Assembly: GCA_014529385.2 (NCBI GenBank)
Contig: CM043953.1
Span: 112,534,549-112,598,548, forward strand
Source of the DNA: Adiantum capillus-veneris
Taxonomy: Eukaryota > Streptophyta > Polypodiopsida > Polypodiales > Pteridaceae
Length of the DNA stretch: 64,000 nucleotides
Direction: 5' to 3'
Shown: piece by piece, positions 31,207-45,054 of the stretch
Layout: every line of letters begins with the position of its first letter
How positions within the stretch are numbered: the stretch's first letter is position 1
Program-made: the position numbers and the translations under genes
Notes under the pieces: model-generated
The model's input: only the letters and a program-made list of their open reading frames with translations
What the model was told of the DNA's origin: nothing
Databases searched by the model: none

Positions 31207-32491
31207 GCGTCTCGGGAGCCAATACAGCGGAGAGCCCGCTTGGCTTTGCGGTTTGAAGATCCAACCCCGGGACGGTAGAGTAAAGCCAGGAGAAGAAGGC
31301 AGTGAAAAAAGAGGTTTTTCTACTTGAAATGCGAGTTTTTTGGGAGGAATTTTGGAAGCCCCGAGGGCTATCGTTTCATCGGTTGCCACATGGCTGGCGA
31401 TTGGCCCATATGTGCAATGGAAGGTCCGAGGGACCGTAGTATGTAATGTGGGCCGTCTGCCCCATTAGGAGCATAAGGTGGAGAGAGGGGAGGTCCCTCC
31501 TCGTTGGCTATGGCGCGCGGGCGGCTGCCCTGCTGGGCGCTGCGCGGGGTGGTCGGTGGTGGTTTTGGCCAATGGCAAGGCGGTGCAGTGCCGCGCGCTC
31601 GCGTGGAGTGGTTGATGACGTGGCAGGTCCACGCTAGCGATGATTCCCGCAGTTCGATTGGGGCCCCAAAGTTTTGAAGAAACGAGGGAGGGCAATAGCC
31701 ACCTCACTATTGCCTCCCCCCCTCATGGAAGAAGGTGATCCCACAGTGAAGGGAGAGCAAGGCCAAGGCCGTTCAAACATCTAGCAAAGACAAAGAGAGA
31801 ATTCAAAGGCCCAAGAGGAGCATGTCGGGCGGCCAAATTGAGAGGCTCAAGGAGTCAAGATGTGTACACCATGCAATTGCTTCCAAAAATGAACTATGCC
31901 AGGTGCAAGCAATGCAAACAAATTCCAAACAAATTTCTAAGTGAAGTGTACGAGATGAAAGCTCACCCCTTATTTCTTTTTTAGACCTCCTAGAGACACC
32001 CCTATAAAAGCATGTAAATGTTTGAGGGATTTTTTTTCCTGAGTGTGTGATTGAAAGTTGCAAGCCTGTGTAGTGCAAAGCTTGCCATTGAAGCTGCCTA
32101 CTTGATTGTACTATTCTCCTATGCAATAATACCACATATCTGCCCCTATTTCTTGTGTTGCTTCTCCCCATTCCCCTCCTTTCTCTCGCTCTTTGTGTAT
32201 TGGCCGGTGTTTGCAGAAGGTTTGCCTGCAGCTTAAAGGGTGTTACCAAGAGGGCAGAATCGGGGTGTTTTGTGAGTCGGAAAGGGTGAGTTCAGCAGAG
32301 TGGATGCATTTGTGCTGCAAGGTGTTTTTGCAAGGTATGAGATAGTTGTTTTGTGTGCTAAAGTGGAGTTGTTAGTGCAAATTAGCCAATTTGAAGGTGT
32401 TATTTGAGAGGTTAGGGGTGATGTGGAATCCTTGGGCTATAGAGAGGCAAATATTTGGTGTGCTTGGTGTGTTTCCTATTCCTCCTCTCCA
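31207..32491 (+). repeat. Tat-type 3' LTR, second part
   Basis: Continues the alignment to the 5' LTR (from about 13780 on) after the nested element and ends at CTCTCCA, matching the end of the 5' LTR at 15103. Sequence beyond it (AGTTTGG) belongs to the host-like gene. Confidence 0.9.
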
Positions 32492-33101
32492 AGTTTGGTG
32501 TGTCCCATTCAACTGAGCTATGGATATTTGCACAATCCGCAAGGCACTGAGGTTTGTTGTAGGCATTGTATAAAATCTTTACATTGCAAGGGGTGTAGAT
32601 TAATGACCTTCCAAATAAGTCAAAGAATAATTTCCAAGGGATTGGACTATAGGAATGTCGATCATTATTCTCGCACTGTCGCCCCCATACATTAAACATA
32701 ACAATGCCGAAACACCCCATAGCCATCACTAAGGCTAATATGTTTCTAGCTATCCATGTTTCCTTTGTTGGTCTTAATGTAAGCTCATACGCATTTATAT
32801 ATAATATTTGGTTTGTGACAATAGTTTCGTTTCCCAGCTTAGAATGTATCCACTCGATACACCCAACGGGCGAAGGTTTATGTTGAGGTGGTCTAAACTC
32901 GGGACTCCCTACAACATAGTGATACCAAGCTCTGAAAGTATTTGGTACAATGAAATCCATAGACATCAACCTTTTTCTTTCTCCCCCGTTATGCATGGTA
33001 GTGACAAGTCTTTGTACTTCCACTCCAGTTTGGAAATGCTCTTCCACCATAAGGCGAGAGAGTATATCCGCCCATATCCTTGGAGGTAAGATGTCAATCA
33101 T
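32492..33101 (-). pseudogene. N-terminal half of unknown gene, module B
   Basis: From ATG at 33101 the frame runs 203 codons to the LTR boundary. It aligns with module A along its length: I-V-P-N-T-F-x-A-W against L-I-P-N-T-Y-x-A-W, then Y-I-N, then K-P-Q-C-L-A-D against K-P-R-C-I-S-D. The first residues, L-P-P-R-I-W-A-D-I-L-S-R-L, faintly recall the F-box helix pattern, but the rest of an F-box is not convincing. The C-terminal half is at 12816-13093. Together the halves give about 295 codons, close to the 280 of module A. The function is unknown. Confidence 0.7.
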
Positions 33102-33215
33102 CTACACACACACCCCATCACTCATGTCAGTTAGAAGGATAAAACCAAGATTCAAACTCAAGTATTATATACTAAAAATAATATGTGTTATATGAAAACC
33201 AATTACTATAGAAGA

Positions 33216-34058
33216 TCAAGAAGGTACATAGTGTTTCTTGGGAGATACATAAATACGAAAGGGTCCAATGAACCAATTCTTGGTTCCTACAACTAAGGTT
33301 CTGCCCCTATATTTGTTCACATCACAAGTGTCAAAGTTTAGCACTTCAACTTGTGCACTAAAAGTCATGTATTTCTCTTTATACCATTCTTTCCCCAGCG
33401 ACAGATCCTTGGGTGGTAATCCAATAAAACAGTTTACATGGGCATGTCGTTCATTTACATCATTTCTATAGAAATATCTACTCGAGTTCACTGCTACAGG
33501 TTGTGGTCAAGAAAAGTCACTAATGCACCTTGGTTTCTCGTAGTCATCGAAGGTAATGGTAACATTGTGAGGGTTGTACTTGAGAATGGGTCCATAGAAT
33601 CTATTGAACCAATCATCGGGTACATAATAGAATTGGTTGCCACCATTTGACTTCTTCCATATTCTGATTATGACCTTCTCACAAAAGCTGTATCTTTGGT
33701 TTAGCATAAGGACCTTGTTACTAAGTATGAGTTCACGAATCGGTATGTCCAAAAGAGAGAATAAGTTAATGTAAAGAACATATCCTTGCACTTTAACATC
33801 GCCTTCTTGGATCTTTTCCTTCACCCAAAGCTGTGGGTTGGTCACGAATCTATGAGGTACTTGCGTTCGATGTTCGGGTTGAGCTTCAACATATAACTCC
33901 CATGCTACGTAAGTGTTGGGTATAAGGAAATCCTTAGTCCCCTTTGAAAATTGAGTCACTTAAATTCCCCAATGGAGACTGAATCCAACCGCGTAATTGA
34001 AAAAGATTATTTGTGCAAAATCACTCGGAAGTTCATCAAGATAATTAAGAAGATCCAT
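33216..34058 (-). pseudogene. Unknown gene, module A (tandem paralogue)
   Basis: An ATG at 34056-34058 opens a frame of about 280 codons to a stop at 33216. It is interrupted by TAA near 33960 and TGA near 33507, both in the same frame. It begins M-D-L-L-N-Y-L-D-E-L-P, contains I-P-N-T-Y-V-A-W near 33910, and ends G-P-F-R-I-Y-V-S-P. The full-length similarity to module B, 115 bp away on the same strand, shows a tandem duplication. No known domain is recognised. The two stops suggest a pseudogene, unless they lie in introns I cannot delimit. Confidence 0.65.
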
Positions 34059-34162
34059 CTATAATAAGAGAAAGAGAGAAAGCTTAGTACACATGTGAAT
34101 CAAAACTAAGTTTATGCTTCTTCTATTCATCAAAATTTGATCTTCATGATTTCATTACAATA

Positions 34163-34681
34163 TTATGGGCGTCTCGGAGCTAATTCTCTAAATATCCTTT
34201 TAACTCTCATAACAGGGTATTCTCTCAGACCTCTCACGCGACAACGTGGTCTATAGTTATCCTCTAACTTTTCTTTTCCGATGACAGCTGCAAGAGCTTC
34301 AAACTTCTTGGCAACTTCGGAAATCCTTAACATTTGGGAACACATCGCCAAGTAGTAGAACATGTCTCCTAGGCCTAGCCATATTCTGAGTTGAAGTAGT
34401 CTGAGATTCGCAAACCAATATCTTGGACTTTCGTCAATATAGATGAAGAATTGATGGAAAGGTTCCTGGTGATGGAAAGGTTCCCGGTGACGGGTAAGGT
34501 AACTACGATCAACACTCTTCCAACAAGTTGTGCTTCCTGGTATGCCAAAGACTTTGGTCCCAACTTCTAAGTAAAAGAGTTCTCGTTCATCCCTGGACAA
34601 TCGTGTTGCCATGTTGTTGAACACTATGGCCAAAACCTCATTCCCATGGCTAAAGCACTCATACGTCACTCTCGGAGCCAT
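34163..34681 (-). CDS. Hypothetical protein, 172 residues
   Basis: Open from MAPRVTYE to a stop at 34163. It is rich in Arg, Leu and aromatics, with R-L-L-Q-L-R-I-W-L-G-L-G-D-M-F-Y-Y-L in the middle that could be an amphipathic or membrane-associated helix, and a basic C-terminus. There is no signal peptide or known motif. It lies about 105 bp upstream of module A on the same strand and 250 bp inside a retrotransposon-type PBS (34930-34942), so it could be a host gene or an internal ORF of an LTR element. Module A is not similar to it. Confidence 0.45.
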   Translation of the reverse strand: MAPRVTYECFSHGNEVLAIVFNNMATRLSRDERELFYLEVGTKVFGIPGSTTCWKSVDRSYLTRHREPFHHQEPFHQFFIYIDESPRYWFANLRLLQLRIWLGLGDMFYYLAMCSQMLRISEVAKKFEALAAVIGKEKLEDNYRPRCRVRGLREYPVMRVKRIFRELAPRRP

Positions 34682-34929
34682 TGGTTTCTACAAAACAAAC
34701 ATTGAAATAAAATTACATCGTCGTTAAACACTTCAATCATTTTACCATAACTCAAACCAAACACTTCCACTCAAGAAGGCAAGTCAAACAAGTACCATCA
34801 ACCAATGCCATTTATAGATGCATCATGAATACAATATCCTTTCTCAAAGAGAATTCATGAATGTGTGCATGATGCATAACTAACCCGACTAGTATCAGGA
34901 TTTATGATATCCCTATAACCTTAAGCATT

Positions 34930-34942
34930 GGCTCTGATACCA
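34930..34942 (-). other. Primer-binding site (initiator tRNA-Met type)
   Basis: On the minus strand TGGTATCAGAGCC follows a CTCTCA LTR-like end by two bases. It is a perfect match to the common plant LTR-element PBS. It implies a minus-oriented LTR to the right and an internal region to the left, but no gag or pol follows. Confidence 0.75.
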
Positions 34943-34944
34943 GG

Positions 34945-37811
<2,867 letters not shown>

Positions 37812-37816
37812 GACGT

Positions 37817-38212
37817 TGTTGTTGAATAAACACACATGCAATGAATAATTTCCAAGAGATTGAGTTCTGCTTAATTCAGGGCTAAGTAGTACTATGTGTG
37901 AGATAGAATCAGGGAATCATAGAGACAGTGGGAGAACGAGAGAGACTCAGACAAAACATTAGAGATTGTATATCAAGAAAATCCCCCATACAAGTTCCTA
38001 AACAAGACTCAATACAATCCCAACTTCCCAAAGTTCCCCATTCCCAAATATAAAGTTGCGCCATGAATTCAGTTAGAACTGCCTGATTCTTGGCATACAC
38101 TAACAATATCCGATTAAGGTTTTCAGGCTTACAATATCCGACTAGCTACTAACAATCAGACAATACATATGATATTCGACTACATATCCGACTTTGTATT
38201 TACCCTTCAACA
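37817..38212 (-). repeat. 3' LTR of minus-strand Ty3 element
   Basis: 396 bp, preceded by target duplicate GACGT. Inside the LTR the plus strand has CCAAATATAAAG, a possible TATA box if read on that strand. Confidence 0.93.
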
Positions 38213-38315
38213 CATGTCACGTCCCGGTGGTGGATTTGACAAAATCCGAGCCAGATCCACATATCCCTTGATCAGTAAAGACCAAGTCAAAAATAAAATT
38301 CCATGATTACACATT

Positions 38316-40409
38316 TCAGACAATGGGTTCATTGGTAAATACTTCAGAATGTGACAAATAATCTAGAGCAAGCACAATAGGTTCAAAAACTGTCACTGAT
38401 CCAACATTAACACCAACAACTACTTCATTATCTGGAAAAATAGTGATCTCCTGCTCATCTGATCTCTGAATTGCAGACAAACCTTCACCAATAGTCATAT
38501 CCATTGAAATTGGATCACTTGATATCTTCTTCTCAGAAAATGAAAATTGTGCAATATTCTTTCCTTTTTAATCGTGAAATTGTTTTTTGTACAAATATCT
38601 GTCTTTCTTTAACTGTTCCATCTCCTTTAGTAAATCAGCTTCATGGTTACTGACAAACCCTGATATGAGCTTCTCATAAGGATGCTTGATAAGGGAACTC
38701 ATTTTTTCTTTGAAGGTTGCCCATACTTCTTGCATATCTGTTTCCAAATGTTGCCTAAGGACTGACATGTCCCCTTCAGACATAAGAACACCATTGATAT
38801 CTACTTCTTCTTCTCCCAACACCTGTTTCTCCAATTGCTCCAAAGGTTTAGTTCTCTGATTCAATATCTGATTCTCCACCTAGAACTCTTTATTGACAGT
38901 GGCCAACTGTTTCGATTCTGATTGGACTTTTGTTTCCAAATCCACTATCCAGTCTTTAAACATCTGCAAAGAAATCTTTTCCTTGGCTAACTCAATTTGA
39001 TGTGCCACCATCAGATCCTGAATTTCCTTCTGATGTGTAACTTTGACATTCTCCAGCTCTTTTTGCAAGGCATTAGCATTGACAGTCTGATCATGCAATA
39101 GTATTTTTGAGACACTAGAATCAGTCACAGATTGTAACTGTATTTTCATATCCTGCTGTTGTTGATGAATAAACTCTTTGACACCTAAAAGCATCTTCTC
39201 TCCACCATCTGTTGGCTTGAAAGTCTTTGGAGAAGACAAATCATCAAAATTCAGTTGTTTGACTATAGGTTCCACCTCTCCTTTTCTCTTCTTGGACAAA
39301 GTGAAAACGTTGCCAAGCTTGACCAGATTTGATGTCCCTGTATCAGGCTTCTTTAATGAAATATCCATGTCCTTCAAAGAGTGTACAACTTCAGGAATAT
39401 GCACACTTTTGAGAGCTTCACTGTGATTATAACCTACTTTAATCATGAACACATAAGTCGCTACCTTCACCTGATCATTGAGGAGCTCTGCAGGTACTTG
39501 CACCCCACAAATATTAGGGTGTGTCTATGTATACCCTTCTGCCCTGTCTACAGAAGTCAAAGAAACATCACTATTGTCCAACTTTTGAACATAAGAAAAC
39601 AAGGCTGCCAAGTAGGCACACAACCTACTGTTTGTAGAAGCTTTCCTCCTGTCAGACATATTAATCTCCCCATTGATCCTCTCATAAACTAGATAATCCC
39701 AATTAACACTTCCTCCTTGCTCAGCAAAACAGAGAGGAGCAAAATTCTCCTTGGACATATAATCAAATTTAACTAGGAGACAAATTTTCTCTAGATACCA
39801 CTTCAGCTGCTCTCTTCTAACAGTTTTGACATTCTTGAACATGTAATAATTTTTTCCACCCTCTCTGGCTCCAAACTCCTTCTTCAGTAAGAAATCAGAG
39901 CACCTAGGAATCTGAGAAGTTCCATTGATTGGAAGTTTAAATACCTCAGCAATCAATTGAGGACTCAAAGCTACATTGGTAGACAACATACCCTTTGTAT
40001 TTCTGACAATCTCCACTTGAGATTTAGCATATATGTTTCCTTTCCACTCTTGCCATGGCAAAAAAGCAAAATCAAATAAACCTATCTTCTTTAACCATAG
40101 TGAATGTACCTCTGCAGAACAGTCAAGCTCCACTCTGAAATCCACATAGGGCTCCATCAAGGTCTGATACAACTTGATAGGTGTCATTGCCGATGGGCTG
40201 TTGGGCTCTTCTTCTCCAGAAGGTTGGTCTTCAAGCTCAAGACTGCTCCCGACTATCCTCATGGAGGCTTGCTTTCTCCTTGAGCGCTTGCTACTTGTCT
40301 CTTCTTCATCAAGCGTTGGTCGGGCAGCAGGTCCCCCTTTTGGTTTGCCCATCATGCAAGCAAGAGAATGATGAAATAGAGTAGAGGGTTGGAGAATAGA
40401 ATGGCACAA
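38316..40409 (-). pseudogene. Third ORF of minus-strand Ty3 element
   Basis: Three consecutive minus-strand open pieces (40409-39525, 39503-38880, 38879-38568, with a tail at 38504-38316) form one broken protein. The first part has a charged N-terminus (S-K-R-S-R-R-K near residue 38) and a globular region ending V-A-L-S-P-Q-L-I-A-E-V-F-K-L-P. The later pieces are Lys/Glu/Gln-rich with heptad-like spacing, that is, coiled coil (Q-K-E-L-E-N-V-K, L-K-E-M-E-Q-L-K-K). The position after integrase matches the 'env-like' or additional ORF of some plant Ty3 elements, but no signal peptide or membrane segment is visible. A protein of the same plan sits at 51080-54536 on the other strand. Confidence 0.7.
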
Positions 40410-40648
40410 GGGAAGAGAATCAGCCCGTACACAATGTGTGAAGAGGAAACGCGACGAGGAAGGAAATAGGCAAAATAGACTCTCAAACTCGTGCTGGAAA
40501 CGTCAATTAAGTGCACCTTACTCTTTTCAAGGCACTCATTAAAAATAGACCTTAGTGGACAATCATCACTCTTCTCGAGAAAATTTTAAAAAGATGCAGT
40601 AAAAAAATATCTGACCTCCAATAATCCGATCCGAAAATCAGACAATTT

Positions 40649-41035
40649 TCAAATTCTGACATCTCCACCAAACTGCACTTGATTTTCCAAGACTTGAATA
40701 TCCTCCCTTTGATTATCAGTATCTCTACACACTACTTCATCCATCAACTCATCTACTTGGACAACGGCTGCTGTAGGCCAATCTAAATGAGGTGGTTTAC
40801 CAACAAACATTTTCAATCTGAAACCATTAACTGGAGAATCCACTCTTGTCCCATACACATCAGCAATAATAAAAGTACCCTAACCCCTATCCTCAACAAT
40901 CTGATATGGTCCCTTGTATCTTAAAGTTAATTTGCCAGGATGTGGTCCCAATCTAGAGTTATAAAGCATAACCCAATCTCCCACCTGAAAAACTTTGAAC
41001 TTGATATTCTGATTCACCCAAGCTTTTCTCCTCCT
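40649..41035 (-). pseudogene. Integrase C-terminal tail and spacer
   Basis: Minus-strand frames around 40860-41030 read N-S-R-L-G-P-H-P-G-K-L-T-L-R-Y-K-G-P-Y, the end of a Ty3 integrase. They are followed by a 69-residue open piece (40858-40649) with no domain. Stops separate these from the core upstream. Confidence 0.6.
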
Positions 41036-41674
41036 CTAAATTATTTCAGTTATATAAAAACTGACATGCCTATCTTCTTCCAACTGCAACAAATACCTGC
41101 TTCTATGTTGAACAGACATTTTGGGAGTCATTTTCTCAGCACGCACCCTGAGACTAGGTACCACAAACTCCATAGGGACAACTGCTTCAAGCCCATAAAC
41201 TAACTTGAATGGAGTCATACCTGTAGTCACTTTGAAAGATGTCCTAAAGGACCATAAAGTTGAATCTAATTTTTCATCCCAATCCTTCTTATTGTCCTGC
41301 ACAATATTCTTCAAAACCCTAATCAATATCTTGTTAGTACACTCGGCTTGAGGATGATAAGCTGTGGATTTTTTGTGCATGATCATATGAGTTTTAGTAA
41401 GTTCAGCAATAACAGCATTCACAAAATGAGATCCTATGTCACTTGCCAACTCCACAGGACAACCAAACCTGGTCATGATATTATGATAAAGAAACCTTGC
41501 CACACTAGCAGTTGTATTGTATTTCAATGCTACAACCTCCACCGATTTAGTACAATAATCAGTAGCCACCAATATGTACTTGCATCCTCTGCTAGTAGTT
41601 GGCTTCACTGGTCCCACAAAATCTAGACCCCATTTCTGAAAAGGTTCTAGAGGCAAAATTGGATGATCATTCAT
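41036..41674 (-). pseudogene. Integrase core, minus-strand Ty3 element
   Basis: 212 residues. The core has Asp in W-G-L-D-F-V-G (about 41635), Asp in A-S-D-I-G-S-H near 41435, and Y-H-P-Q-A-E-C-T-N-K near 41340. There the Glu is kept, but about three residues usual before it are missing. L-W-S-F-R-T-S-F-K and F-K-L-V-Y-G-L-E follow. The zinc region lies upstream in other frames. Confidence 0.85.
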
Positions 41675-41689
41675 TCTTTCTATAGAATT

Positions 41690-42174
41690 AGGCTAACCCA
41701 TCTTCTGACATATCACACAACTCTGATCATAATTGTGAGCATCCTTCAACACAGTGGGCCACCATAATCTTGCTTGTAAAACTTTCTTTCCAGTAATATC
41801 TCCTAAAAAATGTCCTCCAGCAGCCCCAAAATGTGCTTCTAATGAGCTGATCAATTCCTTTCTTATATAAAGCTCCAGCAATAACCAAGAAAGGTCTACT
41901 TTTTAGTGCAAACTTTCTTCTCTGATCATAATTGTGAGCATCCTTCAACACAGTGGGCCACCATAATCTTGCTTGTAAAACTTTCTTTCCAGTAATGTCT
42001 CCTGAAAAATGTCCTCCAGTAGCCCCAAAATGTGCTTCTAATGATCTGATCAATTCCTTTCTTATATAAAGCTCCAGCAATAACCAAGAAAGGTCTACTT
42101 TTTACTGCAAACTTTCTTCTCTGATCCGTAGAAAAGTCTGATGGCATTGTACCATCCATCAAAAACACTAACAT
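41690..42174 (-). pseudogene. Integrase zinc region with 199-bp duplication
   Basis: The H-H-C-C region (H-F-G-A-T-G-G-H-F, W-W-P-T, C-V-I-C-Q-K) occurs twice because 41722-41920 is repeated as 41921-42119. The period is 199 bp, not a multiple of three, so the second unit is out of frame. The upstream junction also shifts frame relative to RNase H. Confidence 0.85.
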
Positions 42175-43062
42175 CTAATCATACCAATAATCAAAATTGA
42201 CAGTTTGAACATCAAACAACTGAGCATCAGGAAGATCATCAATAACATCTGTAGGCTTTCCACCTGTCTTAATCCGACTTAAGTAATTTTCAATAGCATG
42301 CTCCTTGCCTGGTGTATAAATAATAACAAGATCAAACTCTTGCAATAGTAACATCCATCTAGACAACCTCCCTGTAAGCAATGGTTTTTTGATTAAGTAA
42401 AGCAAAGCCTGATGATCTACACGAAAGATCACCCTGTTGCACAACAAGTAATTCCTGAATTTAGTCAAAGCATACACCATGCCCAAAGCTTCCCTCTCAG
42501 TCACTGCATAGTTTCTTTCAGCAGTGGTTAACACACGAGAAGCATAATATACAGGTCTAAACCAACCCCTGACACCTTCCTGCATCAATACAGCTCCAAC
42601 AGCCACATCTAAAGCATCCACAAAAATGTGGAAAGGTAAATTCCAGTCAGGAGCCTGTAAAATAGGAGTAATTGATATCATATTCTTCAATAGTTGGAAG
42701 GATCTTTCGTGAGCATCAGACCACACAAAAGGTACATGCTTCTTAGTCAAATGAGTAAGAGTCATGCACACATTGGCTAAATACCTGATATACCTGCTAT
42801 GCCACTTAACCTGACCAACAAATCTACCAAACTCCTTATTATTTGTAGGAGCCTTTGCTGCTTGAATCACTTCAATCTTCTTATCATCAATGGACATCCC
42901 CTGATGAGATACCACATGACCCAATAGAATACCACTCTTTTCTACAATCACACTTTTGTAAGGATTCAGACACATTCTGAACATCCTACATCTTTCAAAG
43001 CATAACCTCAAATACTGCAAATGTAAGTCCTTTTTGCCAACAACTAAAAAATTCATCCACAA
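42175..43062 (-). pseudogene. RT end and RNase H, minus-strand Ty3 element
   Basis: 295 open residues. It starts just after the RT catalytic centre with the conserved L-L-G-H-V-V-S near 42917. RNase H follows with H-I-F-V-D-A near 42625, A-S-R-V-L-T-T-A-E-R-N-Y and T-E-R-E-A-L-G-M-V-Y near 42490, and V-D-H-Q-A-L near 42415. A frameshift near 43050 separates it from the F-V-D motif of RT. Confidence 0.85.
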
Positions 43063-43669
43063 ACACCCTCACGAAATCCTGTAAAGAGGGCTCAAAAGTC
43101 TTATAACCTGTGTATTTGAAAGATGGTGGACCATTCTTCAGCCCAAAATTCATGATAGTAGAAGCATAAGCCCCCCATCCTGTTATAGAAGTTGTTTTGT
43201 GCTGATCTTCCTCAACCACCTGAATATGGTTGTACCCAGAAAACCCATCCCAAAAAACTATACATTTCTTGTCCAGCTACTACTGCATCCAAAATAGCAT
43301 CACAAAAATGCATAGGGAAAGGATCAGTAATGGTTGTTGCATTGAATTTCCTATAGTCGATACAAACCCTGATTTTCCCATTCTTTCTGGGAACGACAAT
43401 AATAGGAGACAACCATGTGACTTCATGGATAGGTTGGATAAACCCAAGAGCTAACAACTTGTCAATTCTTGTTTTACTTGAGCTACAAAGTTAGGGTTCA
43501 TTCTGTACCTCTGTTGAAGAATAGGTATTGCATCCTCCTTGAGGTTGATATGATGTTGATGCAAATCAGGATCAATCCCTTTAAGATCTGTAATCCCAAG
43601 AAAATACATCCTTAAAGTCCTGTAAGAAATGCAACAAGTCCTGCAAAACCTGACCATCCACATGTACAC
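42995..43669 (-). pseudogene. RT N-terminal part, minus-strand Ty3 element
   Basis: Three overlapping frames (43669-43451, 43457-43212, 43219-42995) carry successive RT blocks: Q-R-Y-R-M-N-P, then V-P-R-K-N-G-K-I-R-V-C-I-D-Y, then T-S-I-T-G-W-G-A-Y-A. The catalytic site reads V-F-V-D-E in this frame; the usual second Asp is restored in the neighbouring frame, so a one-base indel sits at the catalytic motif near 43055. Confidence 0.8.
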
Positions 43670-43852
43670 TGACCTTCACCATTTTAGGATCCTCTTCAGT
43701 GCCCAAATTAAGCTCCTTCAACTCATCCTGTTCAACTCTCTTGGATTGCCCAAACCTTTTGTTGTACAACTTCTCCACCATATCTTTAGCCTCCTATTCT
43801 TCCTGCAGACTTACCTCCTTAGAGCTAGAAGCCACACTCTGATCCATCATTC

Positions 43853-44710
43853 TTAATACATCAGCTCCCTGAATTTTTTGACCTGAAAAGGTGCTTCTTC
43901 CCCAGACTCTGATCCTTCATCTTTTTGCAAAATACCCTCAACATCCACTTCAAACACTGGTACAATTGTAGGATTAGTCTGCAAGAATGCTTCTTCCTCA
44001 TCATCCTCAACTTCATCTGCTAAGTTAATTGATTGGGCAAACATTGGTCTCTCCTTGCCTGAAATTTGCTTCCTCCCAAGCATAGGAATAGTAAGAACTT
44101 GTTTACCTTTGGTAAGAACAACCTGATTCTCCCCCCAATCCTGTTTCACCTTGGCTAATCTAAACCAAGGTCTGCCAAGCAACATCTCATAATAACTATG
44201 CCCTTCTTTCATCCTGAGTACCACAAAGTTCACCAGAAATTGCATACCTGATATTCGCACCCTTGTTTTATCAGCCATCTTAACCTGGAAAGGTGTTGGT
44301 TCTAATTTCCCCAAATTCATAGCAAGATACACAGATTCAGGTAATATGTTCACTCCAAATCCTCCATCAAGCAGCACTTCTTCAAACAATCTTTCTTGAA
44401 AAGTCACCTTAATCACTCGTACTACAAAATCAACATCAGAAGGGTGTATAGAGTGAACACCTGGTTCAATAATGGGTTGTGAGGACAATGCAGCTCCTCT
44501 ACCCAACAATTTATTCAACAATCTTTCCCTCAAAGCTGGAACCAAACAAATCATCTGATCTAGGGACAATTGCAAAGGAGAGTTGATAAGTTCTTCAAAC
44601 CAATCCCTTACTTCACCTAAAACCTGCACTTCCTCCCTTTTAAGAGATGAAGATTTTGCTAACTCTGAAACTCCATTATCCAAAACCTGATGTCTTTGCT
44701 CTTTTTCCAC
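43853..44710 (-). pseudogene. Aspartic protease region, minus-strand Ty3 element
   Basis: 285 residues. The protease signature is L-L-D-G-G-F-G-V-N-I-L (about 44340-44370), again D-G-G. M-L-L-G-R-P-W-F follows near 44175. The C-terminal third is acidic (D-E-V-E-D-D-E-E-E). RT lies downstream after a short linker (43852-43670) in another frame. Confidence 0.8.
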
Positions 44711-45054
44711 CTGCTGGTGTACCCTATCTCTGATCCCTTTTTGTTTTTCTCAGTAAATAGGACCCTTGGCCTTGGACCTAGTTACTGCCAAAACCTCAAT
44801 TCCCTCAAAGCTCAAATATGAATAACTGTTACCTGCATCCTCATCAGGTATCTCCTCAATAATCACAGAGGAAGCTGGTCCATGTAGTACAAGTGCTGTA
44901 AAAATTGGAATGTCAATAATGATAAAATTAGCCTGAGCCTGAGGTGGATTCTAAGGAGCTGGTTGTGGTCTTGCATGTTGATTGTCTTGATTATAAGGTA
45001 CAACATGTATCCCCCTTTCTTCTCTGTGTTTGACCCATAAGTCGCATCGGATTC

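Larger units (their letters stand above)
13094..32491 (+). mobile_element. Ty3/gypsy Tat-type element, split by nested insertion
   Basis: The LTRs are 13094-15103 and 20423-21159 plus 31207-32491, about 2.0 kb each. The second is interrupted by a 10-kb element. A PBS (15109) and a purine tract (20410) are in place. Pol order is protease, RT, RNase H, a second RNase H, integrase; the extra RNase H is typical of the plant Tat lineage. Many stops and frameshifts, and LTR divergence of roughly 12% in a 330-bp sample, make it the oldest insertion here. I find no target duplication at 13089-13093 versus 32492-32496. It lies within host-like module B. Confidence 0.9.

Noticed and set aside
13089-32496. 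Target-site duplication for the Tat-type element
   Set aside because: AAACA on the left and AGTTT on the right do not match; not claimed.
38213-38260. Purine tract search next to the 3' LTR of the 37.8-46.9 kb element
   Set aside because: The adjoining minus-strand sequence (ACCGGGACGTGACATG) is not a convincing polypurine tract, so none is annotated.
38316-40409. Calling the third ORF an envelope gene
   Set aside because: No signal peptide, transmembrane helix or cleavage site is visible; coiled coil alone is not enough.
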